Of a DNA stretch of 64,000 nucleotides, positions 1 through 8,216 are shown piece after piece (the stretch's first letter is position 1; every line of letters starts with the position of its first letter). The notes beneath the pieces were generated by a model. The model worked only from the letters and a program-made list of their open reading frames with translations, did not search any database and was not told where the DNA came from. Location of the stretch: the NCBI GenBank assembly GCA_963851385.1, contig CAWKPE010000001.1, positions 43,677-107,676 on the forward strand. Reading direction: 5' to 3'. The position numbers were made by a program, and so were the translations under genes. The DNA comes from CAWEFA01 sp963851385 (lineage in GTDB: Bacteria; Bacteroidota; Bacteroidia; Bacteroidales; DTGW01).

Positions 1-291
1 TAAAGTTGTATTTTACTTTTAGTAAATAATTTAGTAAATTACGATATTGATTTTGGTAGTAAAATATTTTTTTATATTTATATTGGTAAAACCTGCTCAA
101 ATTGCTGGTAAGTCCCTTATATCTGTCAATGCCAGTTTGTAAAATAAGACCCTGTTATATTAGTGATTAAAGCTCTTTTCATTCTGATTTGCAACCCGTC
201 TTCGCCAAAGCTACAGCAGACAGGTTTGTGATTTTTTGCTACTGATTTGCAATTTGAAAATTCTGACTTCAGTTTTCTGTTTTCTTCTTTT
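1..291. other. AT-rich intergenic leader, no gene seen
   Basis: No convincing coding region is visible on either strand. Positions about 198-234 resemble positions about 1191-1227 (roughly 27 of 37 bases agree, ending in a shared CAGGTTTG-GATTT segment), so a short dispersed intergenic repeat flanks the permease gene on both sides. The ATPase partner expected for the permease is not here and would lie beyond the left edge. Confidence 0.4.
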
Positions 292-1134
292 TTAAATAAA
301 ATCAGCAAATGCCTTTTCCATTTTCCTGAAATGATATATCGAATACCAAACCAGCAATACAATTACACCTAACGATAACAGAAATCCCGGTATATATATT
401 TTACTTGCTCCACCGAGGATACACCAGCGAAAACCATCTATTACACCTACCATAGGATTTATGGAATACAACAACCTCCATTTAGCAGGGACAATATTGC
501 TGCTAAAACCCACCGGCGAAATGTACAATCCGAATTGAACAATGAATGGCACGATGTACCGGAAGTCACGGTACTTTACATTTAATGTCGTAATATAGAG
601 CCCAACGCCAAAAGAGGCTAAAAATGCAACTAAAAGAAAAACAGGTAATATTATCGTATGCCAGGTAGGTACGTATTGGTAATAAAACATCAGTACGACC
701 ATTATCGCAAACGAAATGAGAAAATCAACAAAACTGGTTATTATTGAACTGGCAGGAATAATTAATCGTGGAAAATATACTTTGGAAATTAAATTGGTAT
801 TGCCGATAAGGCTGTTGCTGCTTTCTGTTAAAGAATTGGAAAAAAACTGCCAGGGCAGTAAACCTGCAAAAACCATAATGGCATAAGGCGCTGTTCCTTC
901 GGTAGGCAATTTAGCTATTTTTGAAAAAACTACTGTAAATACAATCATTGTGAGTAAGGGCCTTATAATGCTCCAGGCAACACCTATTACTGTTTGCTTG
1001 TAACGCACCTTAATATCGCGCCATGAAAGTATGTAAAACAATTCCCGGTAGCGCCACAGATCTTTCCAATAGTTTTTTTCACTGCGTCCAGGCTCTATGA
1101 TAAGATCAAATTCCTGAGATTTGTCAGTTTCCAA
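292..1134 (-). CDS. ABC-2 type polysaccharide exporter permease (Wzm-like)
   Basis: This is the membrane subunit of an ABC exporter of the ABC-2/Wzm type, which passes finished O-antigen, teichoic acid or capsule chains across the inner membrane. The 280 residues are the usual length. A cytoplasmic N-terminal stretch carries the typical WRYRELFYILSWRDIKVRYKQT segment (residues about 27-48), followed by about six hydrophobic spans. The motif IGVAWSIIRPLL and the late P-V-G-F-S segment before the fifth span match the family. No ATPase gene is present in the window; it should lie to the left. It is the last readable gene of a leftward set that begins with the UpxY-like antiterminator gene near 3.5 kb, which supports a role in a surface-polysaccharide locus. 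The exported polymer cannot be told. Confidence 0.9.
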   Translation of the reverse strand: METDKSQEFDLIIEPGRSEKNYWKDLWRYRELFYILSWRDIKVRYKQTVIGVAWSIIRPLLTMIVFTVVFSKIAKLPTEGTAPYAIMVFAGLLPWQFFSNSLTESSNSLIGNTNLISKVYFPRLIIPASSIITSFVDFLISFAIMVVLMFYYQYVPTWHTIILPVFLLVAFLASFGVGLYITTLNVKYRDFRYIVPFIVQFGLYISPVGFSSNIVPAKWRLLYSINPMVGVIDGFRWCILGGASKIYIPGFLLSLGVIVLLVWYSIYHFRKMEKAFADFI

Positions 1135-1231
1135 ATTCTTACTTTAATATTAAAATACTATTTATTTTATGATTTACGATTTGATATCTGCCTTTGCTAA
1201 GGCTTCGGCTGGCAGGTTTGCGATTTAAATA

Positions 1232-1675
1232 TTAAATCATTAAACCGTCAATTTTTTTTTTTATGTAGCGAATTTCATTGAAAAACGGACCGGTAATATC
1301 AGCAAATAATTGCTTTTGTTGCTCTGGAAAATAATCATGAACTATCCTGTTGCGAACTTCACGCATTTCAAACCAGATATCTACAGAAGTAATGAAATTA
1401 AGCTTTTCTGCATAGAGAAGTAAGTCTCTGAGTGTTTCTGAATTCATTCCTTCATTAAAAATCTGATATGAACGCAAAAATTTGAAAAGTACTTCAACAG
1501 TGCGCATGAAACGATCTGATAACGCATCATATGGTTCAAGCTCATCATAAGTATAATTCTTATGCTCATCAAATGGCCTGACTTTATTAATACTTGCTTC
1601 GAGTACTGATATACTTCTTATACTTTTATCAACATAAGATTGAAGAATAATGCTTTTATTTACTCTATCTGTCAT
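1232..1675 (-). CDS. hepT: HepT-like HEPN toxin (RNase or AMPylation target)
   Basis: This is a small all-alpha HEPN-family protein of 147 residues. The diagnostic R-x4-H-x-Y motif is present at residues 108-115 (R108, H113, Y115), which forms the RNase active site in HepT toxins; the Tyr is the residue nucleotidylated by the MntA partner in characterised pairs. It follows the mntA-like gene after only 2 bases on the same strand, the standard antitoxin-first arrangement. Toxin activity is inferred from the motif and the pairing. Such pairs are common in polysaccharide and defence islands, and here it sits between the antiterminator/regulator genes and the exporter permease. An older view would call it a nucleotidyltransferase substrate-binding protein. 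Confidence 0.85.
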   Translation of the reverse strand: MTDRVNKSIILQSYVDKSIRSISVLEASINKVRPFDEHKNYTYDELEPYDALSDRFMRTVEVLFKFLRSYQIFNEGMNSETLRDLLLYAEKLNFITSVDIWFEMREVRNRIVHDYFPEQQKQLFADITGPFFNEIRYIKKKIDGLMI

Positions 1676-1677
1676 TA

Positions 1678-1962
1678 TTATTTGATAGGGATAAGGTTTT
1701 GTTCTCTAATAAAGGCTTGCTGCTGAACATTAATGTGATCAGGATTAACTACAAAAACATCTATTTTCGATTCACATTTAGAAAAAAACTTTACAGCAAT
1801 TTTTTTTGAAATGGAATAAGCGGGTTTTTTCGAATATACTAAGATATCAATATCTCCGCCTTTTCTGTTGTCGTATGTCCTTGACCCGAATAAAAAAACT
1901 TTTGAACCTATTTCATCAAGAGCATAATCCAAAGCCTCTTGTTCAGTTTTACTGAGTCTCAT
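1678..1962 (-). CDS. mntA: MntA-like minimal nucleotidyltransferase antitoxin
   Basis: This 94-residue protein is a minimal nucleotidyltransferase of the MNT type. It has the GS motif (G26-S27) and the catalytic D-x-D pair (D37, D39), with nine residues between GS and the first Asp, and a third acidic strand (KIDVFVV, D68). All catalytic residues look intact, so it should be able to transfer nucleotides to the HepT Tyr and thereby neutralise it. It is directly upstream of hepT with a 2-base gap, so the two are surely cotranscribed. The substrate nucleotide cannot be read from the sequence. Start ATG at 1962 is the only sensible start. Confidence 0.85.
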   Translation of the reverse strand: MRLSKTEQEALDYALDEIGSKVFLFGSRTYDNRKGGDIDILVYSKKPAYSISKKIAVKFFSKCESKIDVFVVNPDHINVQQQAFIREQNLIPIK

Positions 1963-2142
1963 ACTTGTTTAATATTTGATAAAATAAATTTGAGCTTTAC
2001 ATTTTCATTCTATTTAAAGTACAAATATACTTAAATATCATATTTTCGCTACAATACGAATTGTTTTCTAAATCTGAATTCCATTGATTCTTGAATCTTG
2101 ATCTATCAAATAATTTGATTTTTAATCTGAATGCTGAAATCA

Positions 2143-2670
2143 TTACTTCTTTGCATTATACAGCAACAACATCCCCTTACCCATTTTATCGCAATCGAAT
2201 TCTCCGTTATGATAAACAAGGTATCGGATTTTTTTATTGATGATCTTCTCTGCTTTTTCAATCATTTTAACCAGGTAGCCCTGGTTAATTTCTCCAATCA
2301 ATACTACATCTATGACCCCAGATTCCCTTCCCAGAGCATATTCTCCTGAAAGATATACTTTTTCAAGTTTTCCCAGGTTCTGTACCAACTGTTCTATTAC
2401 ATGGCTTATACCGGTATACTTCATTAATATATCTCTGATTTCATTGTAAAAAGGATAACTTTTATTCGCCCTGAATAATTTGCGGTTGCCTTCAACACTG
2501 GAAGAAAGCATGCCGGCCTGTTCAAATTTATTTAACTCAATGCGTATCCCATTGGTGCTTTCATTATATTCCTCTGCCAGTTCCCGCAAATATGCTTTGT
2601 TATCGGGATTAAGAAAGAATTTTAATAAGAGGTTAATGCGGGTTTTGGAACTAATGAGGGTGTCTAGCAT
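2143..2670 (-). CDS. Winged-helix regulator with degenerate nucleotidyltransferase domain
   Basis: The first about 75 residues look like a winged helix-turn-helix of the ArsR/MarR sort (LRELAEEYNESTNGIRIELNKFEQAGML). The second half resembles a DNA polymerase beta-type nucleotidyltransferase fold in which the usual GSxARG...SDIDL motif has become SGEYALGRESGVIDVVLIG, so the acidic pair is not in its normal form. Proteins with this layout occur next to UpxY-like antiterminator genes in Bacteroidota polysaccharide loci, and that is the case here (the antiterminator gene is 310 bases upstream). A role in regulating the downstream locus is inferred. Whether the second domain has any catalytic activity is doubtful. 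It is the third MNT/HEPN-related protein in 1.5 kb. Confidence 0.65.
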   Translation of the reverse strand: MLDTLISSKTRINLLLKFFLNPDNKAYLRELAEEYNESTNGIRIELNKFEQAGMLSSSVEGNRKLFRANKSYPFYNEIRDILMKYTGISHVIEQLVQNLGKLEKVYLSGEYALGRESGVIDVVLIGEINQGYLVKMIEKAEKIINKKIRYLVYHNGEFDCDKMGKGMLLLYNAKK

Positions 2671-2980
2671 ACCTGAACAAAAATATCTTTTAAACTAAAT
2701 TAACTTGCCTGACTGTATGAACTTACTCTGTCTCGGTATCTTCGACTTCGTTCAGACAGCACACAAGTGTTTTGGTTTAAGTAAGGATTATTAATCTGAG
2801 ACCTGTTTTACACAGCTTCGCCACCTCAGTCACAATATTTATTTGTGAAGATTGAGTAAATTTATTACTCAAATATACTAAAAAATAATTATTCAATTTA
2901 ATTTTTTTGGAAAATTTATTTGAAGTGGATTCTGAATTCGATATTTAAATCTGAAATTGTAATTCCGAAATCAGAAATTC
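2671..2980. other. Intergenic region between antiterminator and regulator genes
   Basis: No open reading frame with coding character is seen. Positions about 2715-2835 are richer in GC than the surroundings and contain short pieces of the kind TTCGACTTCG and CTTCGCCACCTCAG that look like worn intergenic repeat fragments. The rest is AT-rich. No clear terminator hairpin was found. Confidence 0.3.
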
Positions 2981-3484
2981 TCAGTTTTCCTGATAATATC
3001 CTGCCGGAATATTGATGAGAATTGATCTATGTATTTGATCAACACGGATACAGGCTCGATGGGCGCCTTTGTATTCAACAATTTCACCATATAATCCCTT
3101 GAGTGTTCCTTTTATAATAATTACATTGGTTCCCAACGGAAGCAAATGATCAACAACTTCGAATTGAACATCAGACTCAACCAGTTGTTTAATGGCTTCA
3201 ATTTGATTGTCACGAACTATTGCAGCCTTGCCTTCAAAGTAAATGTATTTTACTGCTCCTGGAGTATTTAGAACTTCAAAATATTCTTCCAATGTAACAT
3301 TTACAAACAAATAAGAATTAAATAAAGGCAATTCAACTTTCTTTTTCCTGTCGCTCCATTGCCTTATTGTTTTATAGAGCGGAAGAAATGTTTCAATATT
3401 TTTTTGAATCAAAAGATCATTTAGCTTTTTTTCCCAGCGTGGCCTGGTGTAAATTACATACCATATCTTTGAATTAAGCGGCAA
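2981..3484 (-). CDS. UpxY-like transcription antiterminator (NusG/RfaH family)
   Basis: The protein starts WYVIYTRPRWEKKLNDLL, the hallmark of the NusG N-terminal domain, with the RNA polymerase-contacting region at residues about 8-110 and a KOW-like C-terminal part around residues 120-160 (TNVIIIKGTLKGLYGEIVEY). At 167 residues it is the size of specialised NusG paralogues. In Bacteroides, UpxY proteins act on the transcript of the capsule locus they head, preventing early termination. It lies upstream of the regulator, the HepT/MntA pair and the exporter permease on the same strand, so it probably controls a polysaccharide operon that runs leftward out of the window. It could not be the housekeeping NusG, which normally sits beside ribosomal protein genes. 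Confidence 0.88.
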   Translation of the reverse strand: MPLNSKIWYVIYTRPRWEKKLNDLLIQKNIETFLPLYKTIRQWSDRKKKVELPLFNSYLFVNVTLEEYFEVLNTPGAVKYIYFEGKAAIVRDNQIEAIKQLVESDVQFEVVDHLLPLGTNVIIIKGTLKGLYGEIVEYKGAHRACIRVDQIHRSILINIPAGYYQEN

Positions 3485-3548
3485 TGAATAATATATTGAT
3501 TTTTGATTGGTTATTTTTCGATTTAAATCTGAATTCTGAAATCTTTAT

Positions 3549-4442
3549 TTAATTAACAATATCTTTTCTGATAGCTATGATCATTGCTTTGATCTCATTA
3601 ATGTCTTTTTCCTGGAGGTTTAAATCAATCTTATTTGCCCTAATCATTTTATTTATCGTATCAATTTCCAAGTCACCCGGTTCATAATAAATTTCGAACT
3701 TATCAAATGAGCGTTTTAATGTTTTCAGCATCAGTAAATATCTGGCAACATTTGAATCTTTTTGATAATTATTCAATAACGAAACCAAAGAGCGCAATGA
3801 ATATTTCTGAAATGCAATCCGTTCAACTATTTCTTCATTCGTTGGATTATCATCGGCAATTCTTGCCGCAACATACAGGGCTTCAATCCAGCCTCCAGTA
3901 ATTATCAATGCTGCTGTTGCCTGGCGTTCATTTTCATTTAAAAAATGATTTGTTGTAACATAAACATCGGTTGCATATTTGGTAAGAGAATCACGGTTGG
4001 ATATGTTTCTCTCCATTTTTTTCAATGCAAAGGAAAACTGGTTATCAGGAATACCGAGTTGCTGAGAAAGCTTATGAATAACTGTAAAGTAAAGAAGCGT
4101 TTTCTGATTTTGTCCAAACATTTTATTATAACTTAAATCTACTCCGTAAATTCCAAGGTTTAGTGCAGCCTTATAGCTTGTTTCATATTGATTGACGCTC
4201 TCGACCGGGTTTAAAATATCGGGACTATAAATAGCGCCAGCTTTTTCAAAGACCTTATACATTTCGCTTGGCAAATACATATGATAAAAAATGCTTTTTG
4301 CTTTTTTCACAGTTTCATCTTCCGCTTTAGTGCTGTCTACCTCATATACTCCTTTATTATCTGAAGATTCACCTCTGCATCCGGCGAAACAAGTAATTAT
4401 TCCGGCAAATGAAGCCATCAAAATATATTTTCCTGATATCAT
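3549..4442 (-). CDS. Conserved Bacteroidota lipoprotein of unknown function
   Basis: A signal peptide ends in a lipobox (FAGC, Cys22), so the protein should be a lipoprotein. The mature part is mostly alpha-helical, with no known catalytic motif. A middle block (LNLGIYGVDLSY and AALIITGGWIEALYVAA) is clearly shared with the frameshifted gene at 41.5-42.4 kb in this same window (AFALGVFSADLGYLNMY and ALIIAGAWIEGIYITVQ). The two are paralogues of one family. It sits alone between the antiterminator and lipocalin genes on the same strand. The function is not recognised. The start ATG at 4442 gives a well-formed signal peptide. Confidence 0.7.
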   Translation of the reverse strand: MISGKYILMASFAGIITCFAGCRGESSDNKGVYEVDSTKAEDETVKKAKSIFYHMYLPSEMYKVFEKAGAIYSPDILNPVESVNQYETSYKAALNLGIYGVDLSYNKMFGQNQKTLLYFTVIHKLSQQLGIPDNQFSFALKKMERNISNRDSLTKYATDVYVTTNHFLNENERQATAALIITGGWIEALYVAARIADDNPTNEEIVERIAFQKYSLRSLVSLLNNYQKDSNVARYLLMLKTLKRSFDKFEIYYEPGDLEIDTINKMIRANKIDLNLQEKDINEIKAMIIAIRKDIVN

Positions 4443-4552
4443 GTGATTATTTATTTATTTCAATTTCCCTAAATATATGAAACTTTTACAATATTAAAAA
4501 GGCTTTAGGTATTAGGCTTAAGTTGGCAGTTCGCAGTCTGCGGTCATCTGTC

Positions 4553-5071
4553 TTACTTACAATCCTGTTCTGTTTTATTCAATTTAGATATGTCAAATCC
4601 TTTAAGAGAAATCTTTTTCAAAATATCGTTGTATATAGATTCCTTCATTACCGGACGCCTGGCTAAAATCCATAAGTACTTCCGGTTTTTATTTCCCACA
4701 ACTGCCCAATTGTAATCTGAATCCAACTCAATTATCCAATAATCGCCTTTGAAAGGCCAGAAGAATTGCACTTTAAGTTTTGCATTACCAGAACCCTTAA
4801 CAACAAATGCTTTGCCTTCAATTTTAGCAAATTTACCGGGTTTTTGGCATTTGTTTATTACCCTGATATAATTTTTTTCTGTAAGCTGGTATTCTGCAGT
4901 AGTGCATTTACATCCTTTTTGAAATTTTTGCGGGAACGAAGCTATTTCATACCATAGTCCTGCATAACGTTCCAGATTCACTTCAGATACGGTTTTCAGA
5001 GGTTCCGGTTGTACTTTACAACCTGATAATATAGCTGAAATAAAAATCATGATGAAAAGTATTTTAGGCAT
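4553..5071 (-). CDS. blc: Bacterial lipocalin, outer-membrane lipoprotein Blc-like
   Basis: A lipoprotein signal with lipobox LSGC (Cys18) leads into a lipocalin barrel. The lipocalin signature G-x-W-Y appears as YAGLWYEIASFPQKFQKG (residues about 35-50), and the family's late motifs are present as YNWAVVGNKNRKYLWILARRP. The 172-residue length is standard. Blc proteins bind lysophospholipids or fatty acids at the outer membrane and are often stress-induced. Internal cysteines in KGCKCTTAEY and a C-terminal Cys may form the usual disulphide. It has its own spacing from both neighbours, so it is likely a single-gene unit. Confidence 0.92.
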   Translation of the reverse strand: MPKILFIMIFISAILSGCKVQPEPLKTVSEVNLERYAGLWYEIASFPQKFQKGCKCTTAEYQLTEKNYIRVINKCQKPGKFAKIEGKAFVVKGSGNAKLKVQFFWPFKGDYWIIELDSDYNWAVVGNKNRKYLWILARRPVMKESIYNDILKKISLKGFDISKLNKTEQDCK

Positions 5072-5300
5072 TTTCCAGGCTTTATGAATGGTTTATTATT
5101 CGAATATTTTTTGTTCAAAAACTCAAATAACTATCCTTGAATTAAATTAAAGAACTCTACTTATAATTTTCTATAGTAACTTCAAAAAATTTTACAAATT
5201 TCAATTTTTTTAAAATAGCCATGAATGAACCAATAAAATTAAATTTTACATAAATGCTCATTTCATAATATTACATTAGTGCATCAGCGGTAATAATTTT

Positions 5301-6152
5301 TTATTCTCCAAAAGTGCTGAAACTTTCCTTAATAAAATGAGGCTTGGCCCTTATAGTAAGAACAGGAATAGGTGATTTACTTATCATCTGCTGTGCCTCA
5401 CCGCCAATTATATAATCAGTTATGCTGTCACCGCTTTCATTAATAATGGATATCAATTCTGCTCTAACATTTTCTGCATAATCAATCACCTCTTTTATTA
5501 CTTTATTACCAAAAAGCGATGATGTTTTATAAGGTATTTCGCGGGTTTTAAGATAATTGCATACCTGTTGTGAATATGCATTTAAACGGCTGGTTATTTT
5601 TTTGCTTTTAGAAGATGAAACCGTGATAACATGAATTTCTGCACCAAAAATCTGGGCCAATAAAGCGGTAAATATTACTTTTTGTCTTGATTCAACTACA
5701 ATGTCAATGGGCAAGATTATTTTTGTAATATTCGCGGGAACCGGAGATTGCCTTATAGTTATAACCGGACGGGAAGTAGCAGAAATTATCCTGTGCGCGT
5801 TACTCCCAATAAACAATTCTTCAAACCCCGAAGCTCCATGGGTGGAAGCAACTATGATGCTATCCTGGAAAGCCTGTGCCTGTCCCACGACTTCCTGGTA
5901 AACCTTACCTTTTTTAATTATAAAAGTAAGTGCAGATTCTTTAGGTACCCGGTTTTTATAATTCTCAATGAGTTTCCTGAAATGCTTCTCAGCAAATTTG
6001 TACTCCTCTTCAGAATTGCTTGGCACATCAGTTTTTTTCTGAACATATACCAATTGTATTTTAACCGGAGTTTTAGTGGCAATGAGAAGCGCCAGGTCAA
6101 GCCCTTTGAGAGCATCTAGTGAGAAATCGAGAGGAACAATTATGTTTTTCAT
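5301..6152 (-). CDS. Universal stress protein with two UspA domains
   Basis: Two tandem Usp domains are visible. The first starts MKNIIVPLDFSLDALKGLDLA and ends with a typical G-x2-G-x9-G-S segment (ASTHGASGFEELFIGSNAHRI); the second begins ITKIILPIDIVVESRQ and ends in GGEAQQMISKSPIPVLTIR, where the nucleotide-binding glycines are worn. Tandem Usp proteins of about 280 residues are common in Bacteroidota. The role is presumed stress survival. ATG at 6152 is chosen because it is immediately followed by the conserved first strand; a GTG at 6179 would add nine residues. It is divergently oriented from the polysaccharide export operon. Confidence 0.88.
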   Translation of the reverse strand: MKNIIVPLDFSLDALKGLDLALLIATKTPVKIQLVYVQKKTDVPSNSEEEYKFAEKHFRKLIENYKNRVPKESALTFIIKKGKVYQEVVGQAQAFQDSIIVASTHGASGFEELFIGSNAHRIISATSRPVITIRQSPVPANITKIILPIDIVVESRQKVIFTALLAQIFGAEIHVITVSSSKSKKITSRLNAYSQQVCNYLKTREIPYKTSSLFGNKVIKEVIDYAENVRAELISIINESGDSITDYIIGGEAQQMISKSPIPVLTIRAKPHFIKESFSTFGE

Positions 6153-6179
6153 CGATTTTAATTTATTTGTTGTTTCCAC

Positions 6180-6488
6180 TATGGTTCAATTTTCGTTAGC
6201 TAATATAAGGAAATTTAATCAAACCTTAATGCTTACCGGAATCAAATAAAAATGCTCAAACTCAAAAGAGCATAAAATAAATAGATTCAATGAACATAAA
6301 TTATATCGGTCATCCGGCTTTTCGCCTTTTATGTTAAGAGAAGGTTAATTTTTTTTTGAAAATTATCACTTTAAATAAAATTTAGATGGATTTCTTATAT
6401 TTACATTAAGATAAAAATTATTACAATTGATATTAATAAGATTTGCAATTCTTTTGAATAGTGCAAAAAAATCTGTAAATTCTACATT
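6180..6488. other. Divergent intergenic region (stress protein / export operon)
   Basis: This AT-rich gap separates two divergent genes, so it must hold promoters for both. I could not place a confident TTTG / TAnnTTTG promoter pair or an operator. No small gene was found. Confidence 0.4.
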
Positions 6489-8213
6489 ATGATTCACAAG
6501 TTTTCAATAGTTGTATTTTTTGCATATATCGGAATAAATAGTCATGCCAGGATATTATTGTCGCCTGAAAATAATACTAACGATAAGATTATTTTGACAA
6601 GTTCGGATCAGAAAAAACTGGAAAAAGCAGAAAAAGAAGCACAAAAATCAAAGCAGTTAATGCAGGAAGCCGATAAACAATATTCTGATATTGCTGCTAA
6701 ACAAACTGAATTAACTGCTGAAGAAACAGAAAAACTAAATAATAAGGCGCTGGTCAAACAAATTGAAGCGCTAAAGGGTCAGCAGTCTTCTAATAAAATG
6801 AAATACGAAGTTTATGCAGCCAAAGCTGATGAATTTTGGAAAAAATTCCAGGGAAACCCCGAAGATATGGGTTATGCCAAGTCTCTTGAAAGCAATGCAC
6901 GAATCAATTTTCAATCTTCGCAGGATCAATTTAAAGAAGCCGACGGAATGAGCGATAAACTATTGTCGTATTCATCTATGACTACTGCTTCCGATTTATC
7001 CAATAAAGCTATTGAGGACATAAAAAAAGCGTTTGATATATACGCAAACACATCCTTTACACAAGCGTCAATTTCCCAACCCGTTTTAAAACCAAAACCT
7101 TCTGACAGTATTGTTTCAAAACAAGATACTATTAAGCCTGTAATTATTACCAAATCTGTGAAAGACACATCCACTTCTAATATTTATCGGGCACTGAAGA
7201 TCAATGAAGATATGGTAGACAAGTTTAATAAATTTATGAAGGAATCATATCCGAAAGATTATGAAAAATATATCATTGATTTCACTGAACTCAATTATTC
7301 TGATGTTGATGCATTAAGAGCAGCCTGGTATAAATACTTGTTTGGAGAGGAGAATCTGGCTGAAACAACGGGTGCAGACACATCAAAAAAGCAAGCAGAC
7401 AGCACTTTGTTAGCTTTAAAAGATACTTCTAAATCTCATGTATCCCAGGAACAAACCAGCCAATCTGCAGAGAATAAAGAAAAACTGGCTGCTAAATTAA
7501 AAGCAAAGTTTAAAGGCAAAACAGGAGAACCATCTGAAACCGGGCAATTAAATAATGAAGAAATAACTGCTCAAAAATTAAAAAAAGGAAAAAGAATAAA
7601 ACGAACAGCTGAAGATTATTTACAATCATTTGATACAACGGTGGTAAAAGGTTTTACTTACAGGGTTCAGATAGTTGCGAGCCGTGTGCCTCTTACTGGC
7701 GAGTTGATAAAAGTTATTTTTACTGGTCCTGAACAACCTGAAGAAACTTATGAAGAAGAGTGGTACAAATATTCTATCGGGCCATTCTCAAATTATGCAA
7801 TGGCACGACAATTCAGGGAAAATTGCCAGGTACATGATGCCTTTATTATAGCCTTTTTAAACGGAAAGAAATTAAATTCTAATGAAGCACTCATTTTGCC
7901 TGATCAAAATTCAAAAACTTTTACTAACTTTAATATAGCCGAAAATATTATTTTTAAAGTTCAGGTTGCTGCCTGCAAGAATGAAATGTCTATAGAGGAG
8001 TTGAGAAAGATTTATGCCAGAGCTGAAGAACTTGAAAGTAATTTGGATGAAGGATGGTATAAATATTCAATAAATTGTGGTAACGATTACGGTAAAGCAT
8101 GCGATTTATTAAAAAATATTCTAATCGCAGGTGCTTTTATTTCAGTTTATCGTGACGGACAACGTATCGAATTAAAAAGTGTTTTTTCAGAAAATGCTCA
8201 ACCGACCAAATAA
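6489..8213 (+). CDS. Envelope protein with coiled coil and two SPOR-like repeats
   Basis: The N-terminus has a short hydrophobic signal-like segment, followed by a long Lys/Glu/Gln-rich coiled coil (residues about 38-120) and a low-complexity Ser/Thr/Lys linker. Two related C-terminal blocks both start with VQ(I/V)(A/V)A and contain EEWYKYSIGPF or EGWYKYSINCG (residues about 393-455 and 490-560). These resemble the SPOR-like repeats that Bacteroidota often attach to envelope proteins, where SPOR domains bind septal peptidoglycan. It stands just upstream (3 bases) of the Wza-like gene, so it probably belongs to the export operon, perhaps anchoring the machine to the wall. That role is inferred; no specific family is recognised. 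Confidence 0.6.
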   Translation: MIHKFSIVVFFAYIGINSHARILLSPENNTNDKIILTSSDQKKLEKAEKEAQKSKQLMQEADKQYSDIAAKQTELTAEETEKLNNKALVKQIEALKGQQSSNKMKYEVYAAKADEFWKKFQGNPEDMGYAKSLESNARINFQSSQDQFKEADGMSDKLLSYSSMTTASDLSNKAIEDIKKAFDIYANTSFTQASISQPVLKPKPSDSIVSKQDTIKPVIITKSVKDTSTSNIYRALKINEDMVDKFNKFMKESYPKDYEKYIIDFTELNYSDVDALRAAWYKYLFGEENLAETTGADTSKKQADSTLLALKDTSKSHVSQEQTSQSAENKEKLAAKLKAKFKGKTGEPSETGQLNNEEITAQKLKKGKRIKRTAEDYLQSFDTTVVKGFTYRVQIVASRVPLTGELIKVIFTGPEQPEETYEEEWYKYSIGPFSNYAMARQFRENCQVHDAFIIAFLNGKKLNSNEALILPDQNSKTFTNFNIAENIIFKVQVAACKNEMSIEELRKIYARAEELESNLDEGWYKYSINCGNDYGKACDLLKNILIAGAFISVYRDGQRIELKSVFSENAQPTK

Positions 8214-8216
8214 TAT

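Noticed and set aside
126..362. Open frame of 78 codons on the minus strand
   Set aside because: It overlaps the permease gene's C-terminal part in another frame and translates intergenic repeat sequence with no family likeness.
5748..6119. Plus-strand frame of 123 codons
   Set aside because: It is antisense to the conserved first Usp domain.
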